64,000 bases of DNA from Thamnaconus septentrionalis (lineage: Eukaryota; Chordata; Actinopteri; Tetraodontiformes; Monacanthidae): the NCBI GenBank assembly GCA_009823395.1, contig CM020509.1, positions 21,551,501 to 21,615,500 on the forward strand. Direction: 5' to 3'. Below the pieces are notes generated by a model that was given only the letters and a program-made list of their open reading frames with translations, was not told where the DNA came from and did no database searches. The position numbers and the translations under genes were made by a program. Below, in pieces: positions 52,226-63,200 of this stretch (position 1 is its first letter; each line of letters begins with the position of its first letter).

Positions 52226-52511
52226 ACCTGTGTGACCTTGACCTCAACTGACGTTTCATTTCTGCTGCTTTAACACTTTGATTATATATCTTCTAAAGTC
52301 TTGCCATGGGGATTCTCCATATCTTAATAATTTGTGTACTCGAACCTTCTATAGGCCACGCCCACTTCTCCATTAGGTCTCAACATAAACCAAATGAATC
52401 AATGAAAATAAATCTCACTTTTACAAACAAATCCAATTCAGTTCAAATATAATTGAAATAAAATAAATGTTACATTATAATTAATCACCACCAAATAAAT
52501 CAATCCTGGAT

Positions 52512-52805
52512 ATGAGGTGGTTTGCCCTCTCTGGGTCGGTGGGGAGGCCCTGCCTCAGGTGGAGGAGTTCCAGCATCTCAGGGTCTTGTTTGGGACGCCT
52601 CCCTGGGGAGGTGTTCCTGGCATGTCCCACCAGGAGGAGACCCTGCTGGAGGGACCAGGTCTCTGGGCTGGACTGGGAGGCCTTGGGGTCCCACTGGAGG
52701 AGCTGGAGGAGGTGACTGGATCCAGGGAAGTCTGTGGGTCTCTGCTGAGGCTGCTGGCCCCGAGACCCGACTCCAGGTCAGTAGAAGATGGATGGATGGA
52801 TATAA
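52512..52805 (+). mobile_element. RTE-like LINE 3' end, internally deleted
   Basis: The frame reads GGEALPQVEEFQHLRVLF, then jumps to the C-terminal block with GVPLEELEEVTGSREVCGSL and LLAPRPDSR, followed by a (GATG)n tail. In full elements a long stretch separates VEEF-YLGVLF from the C-terminal block, so the middle is deleted. Assignment to the RTE group is from memory of these motifs. Confidence 0.6.
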
Positions 52806-53490
52806 GGTGATAGAACATTTCATAAAACCAGACTCTGCATTATAACTTCTATTACACCCTAAATAACTCACTCCAATATAACTGCACTCGTCCGTCTCTC
52901 ACATTACATTGGATCACAATGACCAAACAACAGAACAAAGACAATGATCCAACTGTCCTGCCACATCCAGACTCAGTGTAGGTCTGTAGGCCTCTTGGAC
53001 CTTCATGTGAACCACTGCGTGTTCACTGGAGGTGAAACATGACTGACTGACTGCTGTCCTCCTCCCTCGACAATGCAATCTCACTTTCAATCTCACAGCC
53101 ACTAAAAAACCTGATTCTGATTGAGATGTCCTCACCAGCCAATCACTGTTGGGAGTCCAGCCTTCAAACACTCCTCCTGAATCCAGAGTCACATCTGTGA
53201 GCATCTGGAACTTTGGCCCTGATCCTCTACACCACACAACTTGGGATGACAGCGCCACCTACCTAAATCCTTTCAGCAGCCAGTCCATGTTCTGACCCGT
53301 TTCCACTGTGGCCTGTTTGCTCATCTGGATCAAAGTCTGGATCATCAGTGTCCAGGTTCATGGAATCTGTCAGTGTGCCACCGTCCTGTGATATAATGAT
53401 AGATAATCACTCTATTTATACTAATGTGCAGAACCGCTAGAGTGTCATTTCTTCACTGCTGCTGTTACACCACTCACTGCAAACGACTCA
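52806..53490. other. Flank downstream of gene B
   Basis: 53020-53210 (cactggaggtgaaacatgac, caatcactgttgggagtcc) is similar to the reverse complement of 5991-6165. No exon recognised. Confidence 0.45.
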
Positions 53491-53783
53491 TGTGGTGTGG
53501 GAAAAACGTTCATTTATTTGCTTTCACAGACAGGAAAACTCTGGGAAACAGCTAGGCAGCAGGCACACAGCAACACCAGGCAAAATCACTTCTTCCAGGC
53601 TCGACTATTGACTGCATAATCGTCTTGCTCTGATTCTGTATACTGTAACGGTGTATAACCGATCGCCACCTGCTGGCAGGTGGAGCACATGAACTTGTCC
53701 CCTCCTATACACATCAAACAGTTTGAAAGAGTGACAACCCTCAAATGAAACAAGTGCAAAATAAACTCCTTACAGGTGCCACA
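53491..53783 (-). mobile_element. LTR (3' LTR of a minus-strand retroelement)
   Basis: The ends are TGTGGTGTGGG...GGTGCCACA. On the minus strand it is preceded by a purine tract (agcaggggaggaa, from 53784-53796), the position of a polypurine tract. 53784-54439 is its non-coding 3' region, AT-rich. Confidence 0.6.
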
Positions 53784-54439
53784 TTCCTCCCCTGCTAAAT
53801 AAATGTTGTCCTCAACATTAGCACTCAGCTTTCTGTAATACAGTATGGATTAAGTGACAAACTTATATTGAACACAAATAAATGTAGTAACCAACATATG
53901 CAATAAGTTAAAACACTTTGTCAATGGTGATGGCTTTCTTTTGAAAGTTAGAAACAAGTAAAGGGTTTTAAACATTTTTTTCAAGGTTCAACCTTTGCAG
54001 TAAATTACTATGATATCGTTAACCATGTGAAATCTTCACACACCCTGCTCTCAATGAATACTACAGCATAACAATAATCAGTTGTTACGATATTTCAAAC
54101 ATTTGTCCTGAAACCAAAAATTCTTGCATCGCTTTACTATCTTCTCCGGAGACTTTTCAAAATTACCGAAAACCTTCCATATACATTGTTTCAAAGCCAT
54201 GACTCAATCTTAACCATTTTGCATATAACCCAAACTATTCTAAAGGTATTCAAACCGCGTAATAGTATTCAATCATGTAAACAACATATTTCCACCAGGT
54301 GAATGTATACTAACAAGAAAAATAAAAAAGTGCATGACACACACACAAACATTTTCTTCTTTTTTTTCAGTCTCTGTTACTATGCTCAGACTTCACAGAA
54401 TTATCCTAAACAGTCCATAACAGCTTTGTTGACAGTCTC

Positions 54440-55165
54440 TTAGTAGTACCCCACAGGAAGTTGAACCAGATGTGTTCCCCACATCGGCGGAGATACCCAG
54501 GGCATACCATATTGTCCATACACTGGTCCCATTGTATTCACATACAGGCGGTTACGATGAACCACACGATGAACAGGTTGACCTAGTGATTCATAAGTCA
54601 AAGTCTCTTTCGGTCGTCTGTCTCTCTGTGATCTGCTAGGCTGCGTTTCAGACAGTTCTGTCGCCTGATCATTGGGAAGGTCTGCAACTGGAACAGTCTG
54701 TGTTACCTCCTCAGTGTTACGTCCTGTTGTAGTATTGTCCATGAGCGACGCAGTGTCACTCGCAGAAGTGTCATTGTCCATGCTCCCTTGCAGTGGAGCG
54801 TCCACTGTGGACTCTTCCATCTCAACACCAGGCTCAGGCTGATGCACAAGCTCAGGAGTGACTGGAGGTGCAACATCTGGCTCCTGAGGATGGTGATGGT
54901 GTCTTAGCCTACGAGCCCAGTCATGTTCTTCCTCATCTGAACTCTTTGAGTCATCGGATGCTTGATGTGTTCTTGTCTCAGTTTGTCTTTTCCTCTGTTG
55001 ACTCTGGGGTTTTTGTCCTCCTACACTGCACTGAACTGGCTGCTCCAGTAACAAAGTGTGAGAAAGTGAGCGATCTCCGCCTCCCCTTCTCACTGTCTCC
55101 CCCACGAGGACGCGGCGGCGTGGCGTTGCCCACGCGGCAGAGCGAGCGGAAGAGACGCTGTTTTG
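54440..55165 (-). pseudogene. C-terminal end of a retroelement polyprotein
   Basis: The minus-strand frame ends with a stop at 54440. It has an acidic, His- and Ser-rich middle (DDSKSSDEEEHDWARRL, PPVTPELVHQPEP) and a conserved-looking end (RSQRDRRPKETLTYESLGQP) typical of the tails of fish LTR-element Pol proteins after integrase. The 5' side runs into a (CA)n microsatellite at 55166-55206. It belongs with the LTR at 53491-53783. Confidence 0.5.
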
Positions 55166-55169
55166 CACG

Positions 55170-55206
<37 letters not shown>
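55166..55206. repeat. (CA)n microsatellite
   Basis: A CA run that truncates the preceding minus-strand retroelement frame. Confidence 0.95.
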
Positions 55207-55212
<6 letters not shown>

Positions 55213-55599
55213 TGGCACACACGAGGTTGTGTAGTAGGTTTTATTGTATTTAAGACGGTTCTTGTGCCCGGCCGTGCTTTGGGGCGGAGGGATGTGTGGA
55301 GTGAGCAGGGTGTCGGCGTCGGGAGCGCGGAGCACCGCGACTCCCATTCTTTCCCATTAACAACCGGTAACAGTTAGTGCACTGCTCCATCATCTCCCAC
55401 CATCTTCTGTTCTACCCAAGACACTATGCTGCTCACACACATCTCAACTGCATCCGTTTGGTCCCGGTCGGCTCCGCTGCTCCTCGGCGGAAGCGAGCGC
55501 CGCTGCAGGGGTGGGGTTTTATGGAGCGCCGGGCTAAGTGGCGTAGCCCATTGCTGTCAAGGGGCGTGTTGGTTTTTGTTTGAATTGATGATTAAGGGG

Positions 55600-56005
55600 A
55601 TAATGTAGGGTTTATTTGTATTTAAGGGTTTGTATGTTTAGGGGGTAGTATGTTGTGTTTATTGAAGGGTGTATTTCTTTGTGTTATTGGTTTTGTTTGC
55701 AATGTTATATTTTTTGCAAGGTCCCCACGGTTAGTGGTGTGGCCCAATTGGCCACAGGCGGCTGGTGGATATAAAGAGGGCTCATTTTTGTGTGGGAAGG
55801 GGAACGGGCTAGTCTGTTGTGAGACTAGGGGACCGAGAAACCTGTTTCCCTGTTGCGGTATTTATGGGTTTTTTTTTTGAGTTAACGGAATAAAGTTTTT
55901 TTTGTCCTGTATTTGACGCTGCCTGCCTCCTCCTTCGACTCCACCACCTCAATCCGGTCGGCCCAGATCCCCTTTTTCGTGGGGAGGCCACTTTGCCCCT
56001 CCACA
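55600..56005 (+). mobile_element. 5' LTR of the plus-strand Gmr1-like element
   Basis: It contains TATAAA at 55770-55775 and AATAAA at 55889-55894, as expected for U3-R, and ends ccccTCCACA. Then follows a candidate primer site, tggtggcagtggtgggat, at 56008-56025. The 5' limit is uncertain: TGTAGGG at about 55609 or TGTGGAG at 55295. Confidence 0.6.
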
Positions 56006-56123
56006 TTTGGTGGCAGTGGTGGGATCTGTGGCGCCACCGAGGAAGCTGGAGAGGTGAAGAACAACCCGAGGACGAGCCGGGAGGCGAGGCCGTGGAGTGC
56101 AAGACGGCCGGGCCTGGAGGAGG

Positions 56124-59100
56124 ATGGAGAACGCCAGGCTGACGCAAGAGGAAAGCGAGGAGGAAGCGGAGACCCAGTCAGACGGTGAGGCCCAGGCAGC
56201 TGGTGAGGACCAGCCGCAGGCATGCGATCTGACCACCTTGCACCAGCTTCTGATGAGGACCCTGCAGACCCAGGAGAGGGAGGCGCTGAAGCAAGAACAG
56301 CGCTGGAAGGGGGTCCAGGACCAACTAAACCAGCTCCGGGAGGACGTGGATGCTGACCGCCAGCGCCCACCACAACCACCACCGGTGCTGCCACGAGGGG
56401 CCGTCGCAGCAGCCGCCCCGGTCCCGCTAGCAGCTCCTGTGGCTCCAGATTCCCCGGCAACAGCAGCCCCAGCGGTCATGGCACCAGCAGCAGCTGTGGC
56501 ACCAGCATCGACACCAGCAGCGCCAGTGACCTGGTCCAGAGCGGCGGTTCCTCAGCTGGAGGAGGGAGATGACATCGAGCAGTACCTCACCACCTTCGAG
56601 CGGCTGGCCCTGGCCTACCGCTGGCCAAGACAGGAGTGGGCGGTGCTACTGGTGCCCTACCTGTCTGGCCGGGCGCGTACTGCCTATGTGGCCATGGATC
56701 TGGACGAGGCGACAGATTATGATCGGGTGAAGGAGGCCCTCCTTCGCAAGTATGAGATCAACGAGGAGGTGTACCGCAGGAGGTTCCGGGAACCGGATAC
56801 CAGGCCTGGAGAGACACCTCGGGAATTGTACACCCGCCTCAAAGACCTCTTCAACAAGTGGATCCAGCCAGCAACCAAGACGATCCATGAGGTCTCGGAG
56901 ACACTCATCTTGGAGCAGTTCCTCCGGACTCTGGCACCTGACTTCAGGGTCTGGGTGAAAGAGCACGATCTGCAGGATGGCCAACGAGCGGCAGAACTAG
57001 TGGAGAACTTCCTGGCAGCTTGGCGGGGACACAAGACCTTCCGGGTAGAGGCGCAGCCGAGACCCGCAGCTCGAGGTAGGTCTGAGGGGTTTGGTCATGT
57101 GAGTGGTTCAAAGGCTAGCGAGCCTGGTAGATGGCCTGCCCGAACAACGCACCCACCAGCTAGACCCAGAGACACACCAGAGCAGAAACCAGGGGCACCA
57201 GTGGTTTGCTTCTACTGCCGTCAGGAAGGCCACATTAAGCCGGAGTGTCCCCACAGGAAGCCCAAACCATCAAGCCATTGTTGTGTCCCACGACCGGAAG
57301 GGCGGCATACAGACTTGGTAGGCAGGCTACAGACAGCCCCAGTCCTGTTAAATGGAAATCCAGCCATTGCTCTGCTTGACACTGGGAGCACACAGACACT
57401 AGTGCAGCCCCATTTAGTGGACAAGAGAGACTTTGTGCCGGGTGGGAAACTGAGGGTTTTATTTGTGAATGGGGATACACACGAGTACCCAGTGGCTGAA
57501 GTTTATCTAGAGGTTGGAGGGCAAACTTACCAGATGGCAGTGGGTGTGGTTGAGGGACTGAGCCATCCCGTTGTCATTGGCCAGGACATCCTGGTTCTGC
57601 CCGAGCTGGTGCGAGCTAGCCGGCCAGTCAGTATGGTGGTGACGAGGTCGCGGAGCAGAGCACAGGGCCGTCAAGAGTCCACTGGTGAGCCCGAGTCCAA
57701 CACCCTCATGGAGATGCCTTTTGCTGGCGAGGACATCTCGGCTCCAGTGAGAAACAGGGGTAAGAAGTCCCGCAGACAACGCAGGCAGGATAGGCTGGTG
57801 GGGACGGTTGAAAGAAACCCAGAGCTACCACCTACCCAGCTAGACGAGGAGTGGGGGGAAGTTCCTGATAATTTCGGACAGCTCCAGAGGGAGGACCCCA
57901 CCCTGAAGACGGCCTTTGAAAAGGTGACTCACGTCAACGACGTCCGGACGGATGTGCAACCTTCTCTGGCTGGAGAAGGTTACATTATTAGAGAAGGACT
58001 ATTGTTTTACCAGACGGGAAAGGGTGGGGCTGAGCAGCTGGTGGTGCCGAAGCAGCTCAGGAACCGGGTGCTTGCAATGGGTCACAAGATCCCGTGGGCC
58101 GGCCATCTCAGCAATACAAAGAGCTATGAGAGGGTCGCAGCCAGGTTTCGGTGGCCCGGTCTCTACTCGGATGTGCTGGCCTACTGCAAGTCCTGTCCGG
58201 AATGCCAGCTGACCAGCAAGAGAAAGGCGAGCCCTTACCCTCTTCAACCACTTCCGGTCATCGAGGTGCCCTTCACCCGCATCGCCATGGACATCGTGGG
58301 TCCCCTGGAAAGAACACAGACGGGATACAGGTACATCTTGGTAGTCTGTGACTACTCCACCCGGTATCCCGAAGCCTTTCCTCTGCGCAAAGTTTCTGCT
58401 CGTACCATCGCACAAGCTCTGTTGCAGCTGTTCTCCAGGGTGGGGATCCCCCAGGAAGTCCTGACTGACCAGGGCACGGCGTTCCTATCAAAGACTCTGA
58501 GGCAGGTGTATGGGCTGCTGGGCATAAAAGGCATCAGAACCACTCCATACCACCCTCAGACCGATGGCCTGGTGGAGCGGTACAACCAGACACTAAAGAG
58601 TATGTTGAGGAAGTTTGTGGCAGCCAACGGGAAAGACTGGGACAGCTGGCTGCCCTACTTGCTGTTTGCATACCGTGAGGTCCCCCAGGCCTCCACGGGG
58701 TTTTCACCTTTCGAGCTGCTTTTTGGTCGACAGGTTCGAGGTCCCCTGGACGTCCTGAAGGAAGCCTGGGAGGGACCCGGGAAGCCCAGGACCCGCAGCA
58801 TCGTGGCCCATGTCCTCCAGATGAGGGACAGGATGGAGGAGATGGCGGACCTGGTGCGGACGAACCTGGAGCAGGCCCAGGCGCAGCAGAAGGCCTGGTA
58901 CGACCAGGCAGCCCGGCAGAGGAGCCTTCAACCAGGTCAGAGAGTTCTCCTCCTTCTGCCAACCACCGAGAACAAGCTGCTGGCCAGGTGGCAGGGGCCT
59001 TACGAGGTGGTACGGAGGATGGGGCCGGCCACCTACGAAATCGACATGCCTGGGAGGAGGAAACCCCGGCAGACGTTTCACGTCAACCTCCTGAAAGAGT

Positions 59101-59603
59101 GGCAGGAGAGGCCGCCGGAGTTACAGCTCAGGGTGCAGGCTGTGGCGGAGGAGGTGGAGAGCCTGGAGCAGTACTTCCCCACGAGCCAGCAGGCTGGCAC
59201 CCCGGACCTGTCTCACCTGACTTCCAGCCAGCAGAGGGAGCTGGAGGGCATCATCCCCGCAGGCCTTTTCCAGGAGAGGCCAGGTATCACCTCGGTGGTG
59301 GAGCAGGCCATCTCCCTGAAGGACACCACTCCAGCGAGGCGGCGGATGTACCAGGTGCCGGAGCGTCTCCTGTCCTCCCTCAAGAAGGAGGTGGAGGAGA
59401 TGTTGGCCTTGGGAGTGATTGAGAGGTCCTCCAGTGAGTGGAGCAACCCGGTGGTGCTGGTGCCCAAGAAGGACGGCACCATGCGGTTTTGCATCGACTT
59501 CCGGTACCTCAACACTCTCTCCTACTTCGACGCTTACCCCATGCCGAGACTCGAGGACTTGATCGAGCGCCTGGGGAAGACGTCTGTTACGTGGGATCTT
59601 TGA
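56124..59603 (+). CDS. Gmr1-like Ty3/Gypsy Gag-Pol (gag-PR-IN-RT order), 3' truncated
   Basis: ATG at 56124 (MENARLTQEE) opens 1,159 codons. The order is: coiled, Ala/Pro-rich gag; a SCAN-like gag domain (EQYLTTFERLALAYRW, LYTRLKDLFNKW); a CCHC knuckle, CFYCRQEGHIKPEC, at ~57205; an aspartic protease with LLDTGSTQTLV at ~57370; and the integrase zinc finger (GHLSN...CKSCPEC). The integrase core has Asp in MDIVGPL, Asp in LTDQG, then 35 residues and Glu in DGLVERY. A GPY domain (RWQGPYEVV) follows, and only then the start of reverse transcriptase (VVLVPKKDGTMRFCIDFRY). It is cut after LIERLGK by unrelated sequence, so the YxDD box and RNase H are absent. The frame is otherwise unbroken, implying a young insertion truncated in place. 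Confidence 0.93.
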   Translation: MENARLTQEESEEEAETQSDGEAQAAGEDQPQACDLTTLHQLLMRTLQTQEREALKQEQRWKGVQDQLNQLREDVDADRQRPPQPPPVLPRGAVAAAAPVPLAAPVAPDSPATAAPAVMAPAAAVAPASTPAAPVTWSRAAVPQLEEGDDIEQYLTTFERLALAYRWPRQEWAVLLVPYLSGRARTAYVAMDLDEATDYDRVKEALLRKYEINEEVYRRRFREPDTRPGETPRELYTRLKDLFNKWIQPATKTIHEVSETLILEQFLRTLAPDFRVWVKEHDLQDGQRAAELVENFLAAWRGHKTFRVEAQPRPAARGRSEGFGHVSGSKASEPGRWPARTTHPPARPRDTPEQKPGAPVVCFYCRQEGHIKPECPHRKPKPSSHCCVPRPEGRHTDLVGRLQTAPVLLNGNPAIALLDTGSTQTLVQPHLVDKRDFVPGGKLRVLFVNGDTHEYPVAEVYLEVGGQTYQMAVGVVEGLSHPVVIGQDILVLPELVRASRPVSMVVTRSRSRAQGRQESTGEPESNTLMEMPFAGEDISAPVRNRGKKSRRQRRQDRLVGTVERNPELPPTQLDEEWGEVPDNFGQLQREDPTLKTAFEKVTHVNDVRTDVQPSLAGEGYIIREGLLFYQTGKGGAEQLVVPKQLRNRVLAMGHKIPWAGHLSNTKSYERVAARFRWPGLYSDVLAYCKSCPECQLTSKRKASPYPLQPLPVIEVPFTRIAMDIVGPLERTQTGYRYILVVCDYSTRYPEAFPLRKVSARTIAQALLQLFSRVGIPQEVLTDQGTAFLSKTLRQVYGLLGIKGIRTTPYHPQTDGLVERYNQTLKSMLRKFVAANGKDWDSWLPYLLFAYREVPQASTGFSPFELLFGRQVRGPLDVLKEAWEGPGKPRTRSIVAHVLQMRDRMEEMADLVRTNLEQAQAQQKAWYDQAARQRSLQPGQRVLLLLPTTENKLLARWQGPYEVVRRMGPATYEIDMPGRRKPRQTFHVNLLKEWQERPPELQLRVQAVAEEVESLEQYFPTSQQAGTPDLSHLTSSQQRELEGIIPAGLFQERPGITSVVEQAISLKDTTPARRRMYQVPERLLSSLKKEVEEMLALGVIERSSSEWSNPVVLVPKKDGTMRFCIDFRYLNTLSYFDAYPMPRLEDLIERLGKTSVTWDL

Positions 59604-60209
59604 AGGACAAAAAAAACAAATAGAAAGATGGCGTAGTCGAGGAGTTGCTTGGAATTTATTCGAAGCTTGAACAATATCTAAAAAAAAATTCAAAACGGAC
59701 AGGAAAAAACAAATACAGCTGAGGAGCTCTGCTTCAGCTCACCGCAGCTCAACACTGTCTGCTACTGCCAGAACAGCCACCTTTTAAAGGTAAAGCTCCT
59801 CCCCTGAGCCAGGTGACCAATCAATTAGATAATCAACGCGAATTATGCCGTTAAATCAACCATAATCACCTTACAATATAGTTTACCAACAGAAAACTGA
59901 AATGTCAACCGTACAATGGTCTTATATAAACATGAAAACAAAAACAATTGCTCATAAATCCCAAAAAACCCGACCACATTGAGAACAGGCCCCGCCCAGG
60001 GACTGCATATAATACTGGGGAATCCTTTGCATCTGTTTGATGAGTGACACCTGCGGACGTGGGCATTGCAGGCAAGTAAATGTATGTATGCGCGTGGGGC
60101 TTACAGCATTACAGGGACCAAGTGTGCACCCTAGGTCTCGCTGCCAAGCTGTGAACAGAAAAAAAAAGAATCTTTAACATTTAGAAATGTAAAACAAGCT
60201 GAGGGAAAA
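59604..60209. other. Junction between the two facing Gmr1-like elements
   Basis: The plus-strand frame is interrupted at a TGTTACGTGGG sequence (59586), which looks like an LTR end. AT-rich sequence with a possible minus-strand LTR of the second element follows, but the opposite end could not be fixed. 60213-60262 is a GT-rich microsatellite. Confidence 0.4.
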
Positions 60210-60215
60210 CTAGTG

Positions 60216-60219
60216 TGGC

Positions 60220-60250
<31 letters not shown>

Positions 60251-63200
60251 TGTGTGTGTGTTTTATCCGGTGCGCCACACGCTGGGAGTGAGTGTGCCCC
60301 GTCACATCATCCCTCTCCTCCCAGAGGCTGGAATGTGCCAGCCTGGACAGGTAATCGGCAACCACATTGGCTTTGCCCGACCTGTGCCGAATCATGAATC
60401 TATAGGGTTGGAGCGAGAGGTACCATCGAGTCAGGCGACTATTATGATCTTTCATGGAGTTAATCCAGGTGAGTGCTCGATGGTCCGTCTCCAGATCAAA
60501 CTCTCGTCCTAGTAAATAATAACGTAGGCTCTCCAGAGCCCATTTGATGGCCAATCCCTCTTTCTCCACAGTTGAATATCTGGTTTCGCGAGGCTGCATC
60601 TTCCGGCTCAGGTACAGTATGGGACGTTCCTCCCAGGGTCTCCTTGTGCCAAAACCGCTCCAAGGCCGACTGCTGAGGCATCCACCTGAACCAGAAATCT
60701 TTGGCTGAAGTCGGGAGATCTAAGGACAGGAGATGCACATAGCTGGTTTTTCAGCGTTTTGAACGCTTCCTCACATTCGTCAGTCCAGGTGACGGGATTG
60801 CGTTGGTCTTTGCAGGTTAGAGCTGTGAGTGGGGCTGCTATCGTGGCAAACTGGGGGACAAACCTTCGATACCAGCCGACTAACCCCAGGAAAGACCGGA
60901 CCTCCTTCTTGGTACTGGGTCGAGGGCAGTTCTGGATAGCTTCCACCTTATCCACTTGTGGACGGATCTCTCCTCTTCCCAGCCGGTACCCCAGGTACTT
61001 CGTCTCCTGCCGTGCCCATTCACACTTGCCAGGGTTCAGGGTCAGCCCCGCCTGCTGGATCTTCTCAAGGACCAGGGACAGATGCTGAACATGCTCCTCC
61101 CAGGTGTTGCTGAAGATCACCACGTCATCCAAATAGGCTGCACTGTAGTTTTCACAGCCTTGGAGGACACGATCCATCAGCCTCTGGAAGGTCGCGGGGG
61201 CTCCATGAAGACCAAAAGGCATCACTGTGAACTGGAACAGCCCAGCAGGTGTCCGGAATGCGGTGTATGTGCGAGACGACCTCTCCAGTGGTACCTGCCA
61301 GTATCCTTTGCACAAGTCGAGAGTGCTTATGTACTTGGCTGCCCCAATCTTCTCCAGCAGGTCATCAATTCTGGGCATGGGGTAGGCGTCAAACTCAGAG
61401 ATAGAATTGAGCTTTCGAAAGTCAATACATATCCGCAAGGAGCCGTCCTTTTTGAAGATGATGACAACCGGACTTCACCATTCTGAGTATGAGGGCTCAA
61501 TGACTCCCAGCCGCAACATCTCCTCCACCTCCTGCTGCAGCTTCTCCACCAATTGCTGAGGGACCCGGTATGGCCGTTGACGGATGGGCTGTCCCTCTTT
61601 GAGGCGGATGACATGTTCAACCAGGTTGGTCTTCCCTGGAGATGCCCCAAATAAGGAAGGAGCCTCGTTGAAGACCTTCAGAAGCTGCCTAGCCTTCTCT
61701 GGTGGCAGATGTTCCAGCGCCGGAGTTGCAGCTTCAGTCAGCATCTCGGGCCCAGCCTCCATCTCTTCTTCCAGGTTCACCGGCCGTACCATCAGGACTT
61801 TTGATTCACTGCTGACTGGACCTTCAGTGGAACGCTCCTCCCAGGCCTTCAGCAGGTTCACATGGTAAATTTGTTTTGTTTTTTTCTTCTCCGGATGATG
61901 AATCTCGTAGGTAGCTGGCCCCATTTTGCGGAGAACCAGGTATGGGCCTTGCCATTTCGCCAGGAGCTTGCTGGTGGAGGAAGGGAATAACAGCGGTGTC
62001 GTGCTTTCTGGTCATACCAGGTCTTCTGTTTTCTCTGCGCCTCCCGCAGGTTGACCTCTGCTTCCTCCTGATATTCCGCCAGTCGGTTTCTCATCTCCAG
62101 CACATACTGTACCACGCTCCGGTCACTCTGGGAGGTGGACGGAGCCTCCCAGCCCTTTCTCAGTGGGTCCAAGGGGGCCTGGACGTTCCACCCGTAGAGC
62201 AACTCGGGTGTGAAGGGGGAAAAACCTGTGGAGGCCTGTGGAACTTCTCTGTAGGCAAAAAGCAGAAATGGTAACCAACGGTCCCAGTCCTTGCCTGTGT
62301 CGTTTACAAACTTTTTCAGCATCCTCTTTAACGTCTGGTTGAATCTTTCCACAAGGCCATCAGTCTGTGGATGGTAGGGCGTGGTTTTAATGGTTGTGAT
62401 TCCCAGTTGTTTGTGAAAGAGCTGCATTAACATGGCAGTGAAGTTGGTTCCCTGATCTGTCAGAATTTCATCAGGTACTCCAACTCGGGAGAACAGCCGA
62501 ACCAGGGCACGCATGACCGCTGGAACAGTAATGGTCCGAAGGGGAAAAGCCTCGGGAAAGCGGGTGGCGTAGTCACACACTACCAGAATATACTGGTGAC
62601 CACCACTGCTCTTCACCAGCGGCCCCACAATGTCCATGGCAATCCTGCGGAAAGGAGTGGAGACAATCGGAAGTGGCTGCAGAAAAGCTCTGTCAGATCT
62701 TCGAACAATGCCGGTTTTCTGACAGGTTGGACATGTGCTGCAATATTTTTGTATGTCTGTGTACATGGAGGGCCAATAAAAACGAGCACTGACTCGTATA
62801 TATGTTTTGTGACGGCCAAGGTGCCCTGCCCAGGGAAATGTATGTGCTAGATGCATGACAAGCGACCTACAATCTGCAGGTACCACAAGACATTTGTGTT
62901 CTTCATTGGCAGCATAAAGTACATTATTATCAATAACAAATCTTTCTCTCCCCAAACATTTCCCCACTGGTCCATCTAACACTTTGGCAAACAGCGTTTT
63001 CAATGTTTCATCCCCCCTTTGTAACACAGAGATATTGTCAGGCACTTCCCACATGCTGTTGAATGATGCCTTTCCCTTTTCAGGGTCTGGCAGCTTAAGT
63101 TTTTTCTCAAAGCGCCGTTGGCGTCTGGATTTTCTTGGCCCCTTCGTTCCACCCTCACACAGACTACTGTCAAGGTCTGGGAGTGGTTGAACACCGGCTT

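Noticed and set aside
57221..59081. Long open frames antisense to the Gmr1-like gag-pol
   Set aside because: Shadows of the GC-rich sense frame; no recognisable domains, while the sense frame has all catalytic motifs.
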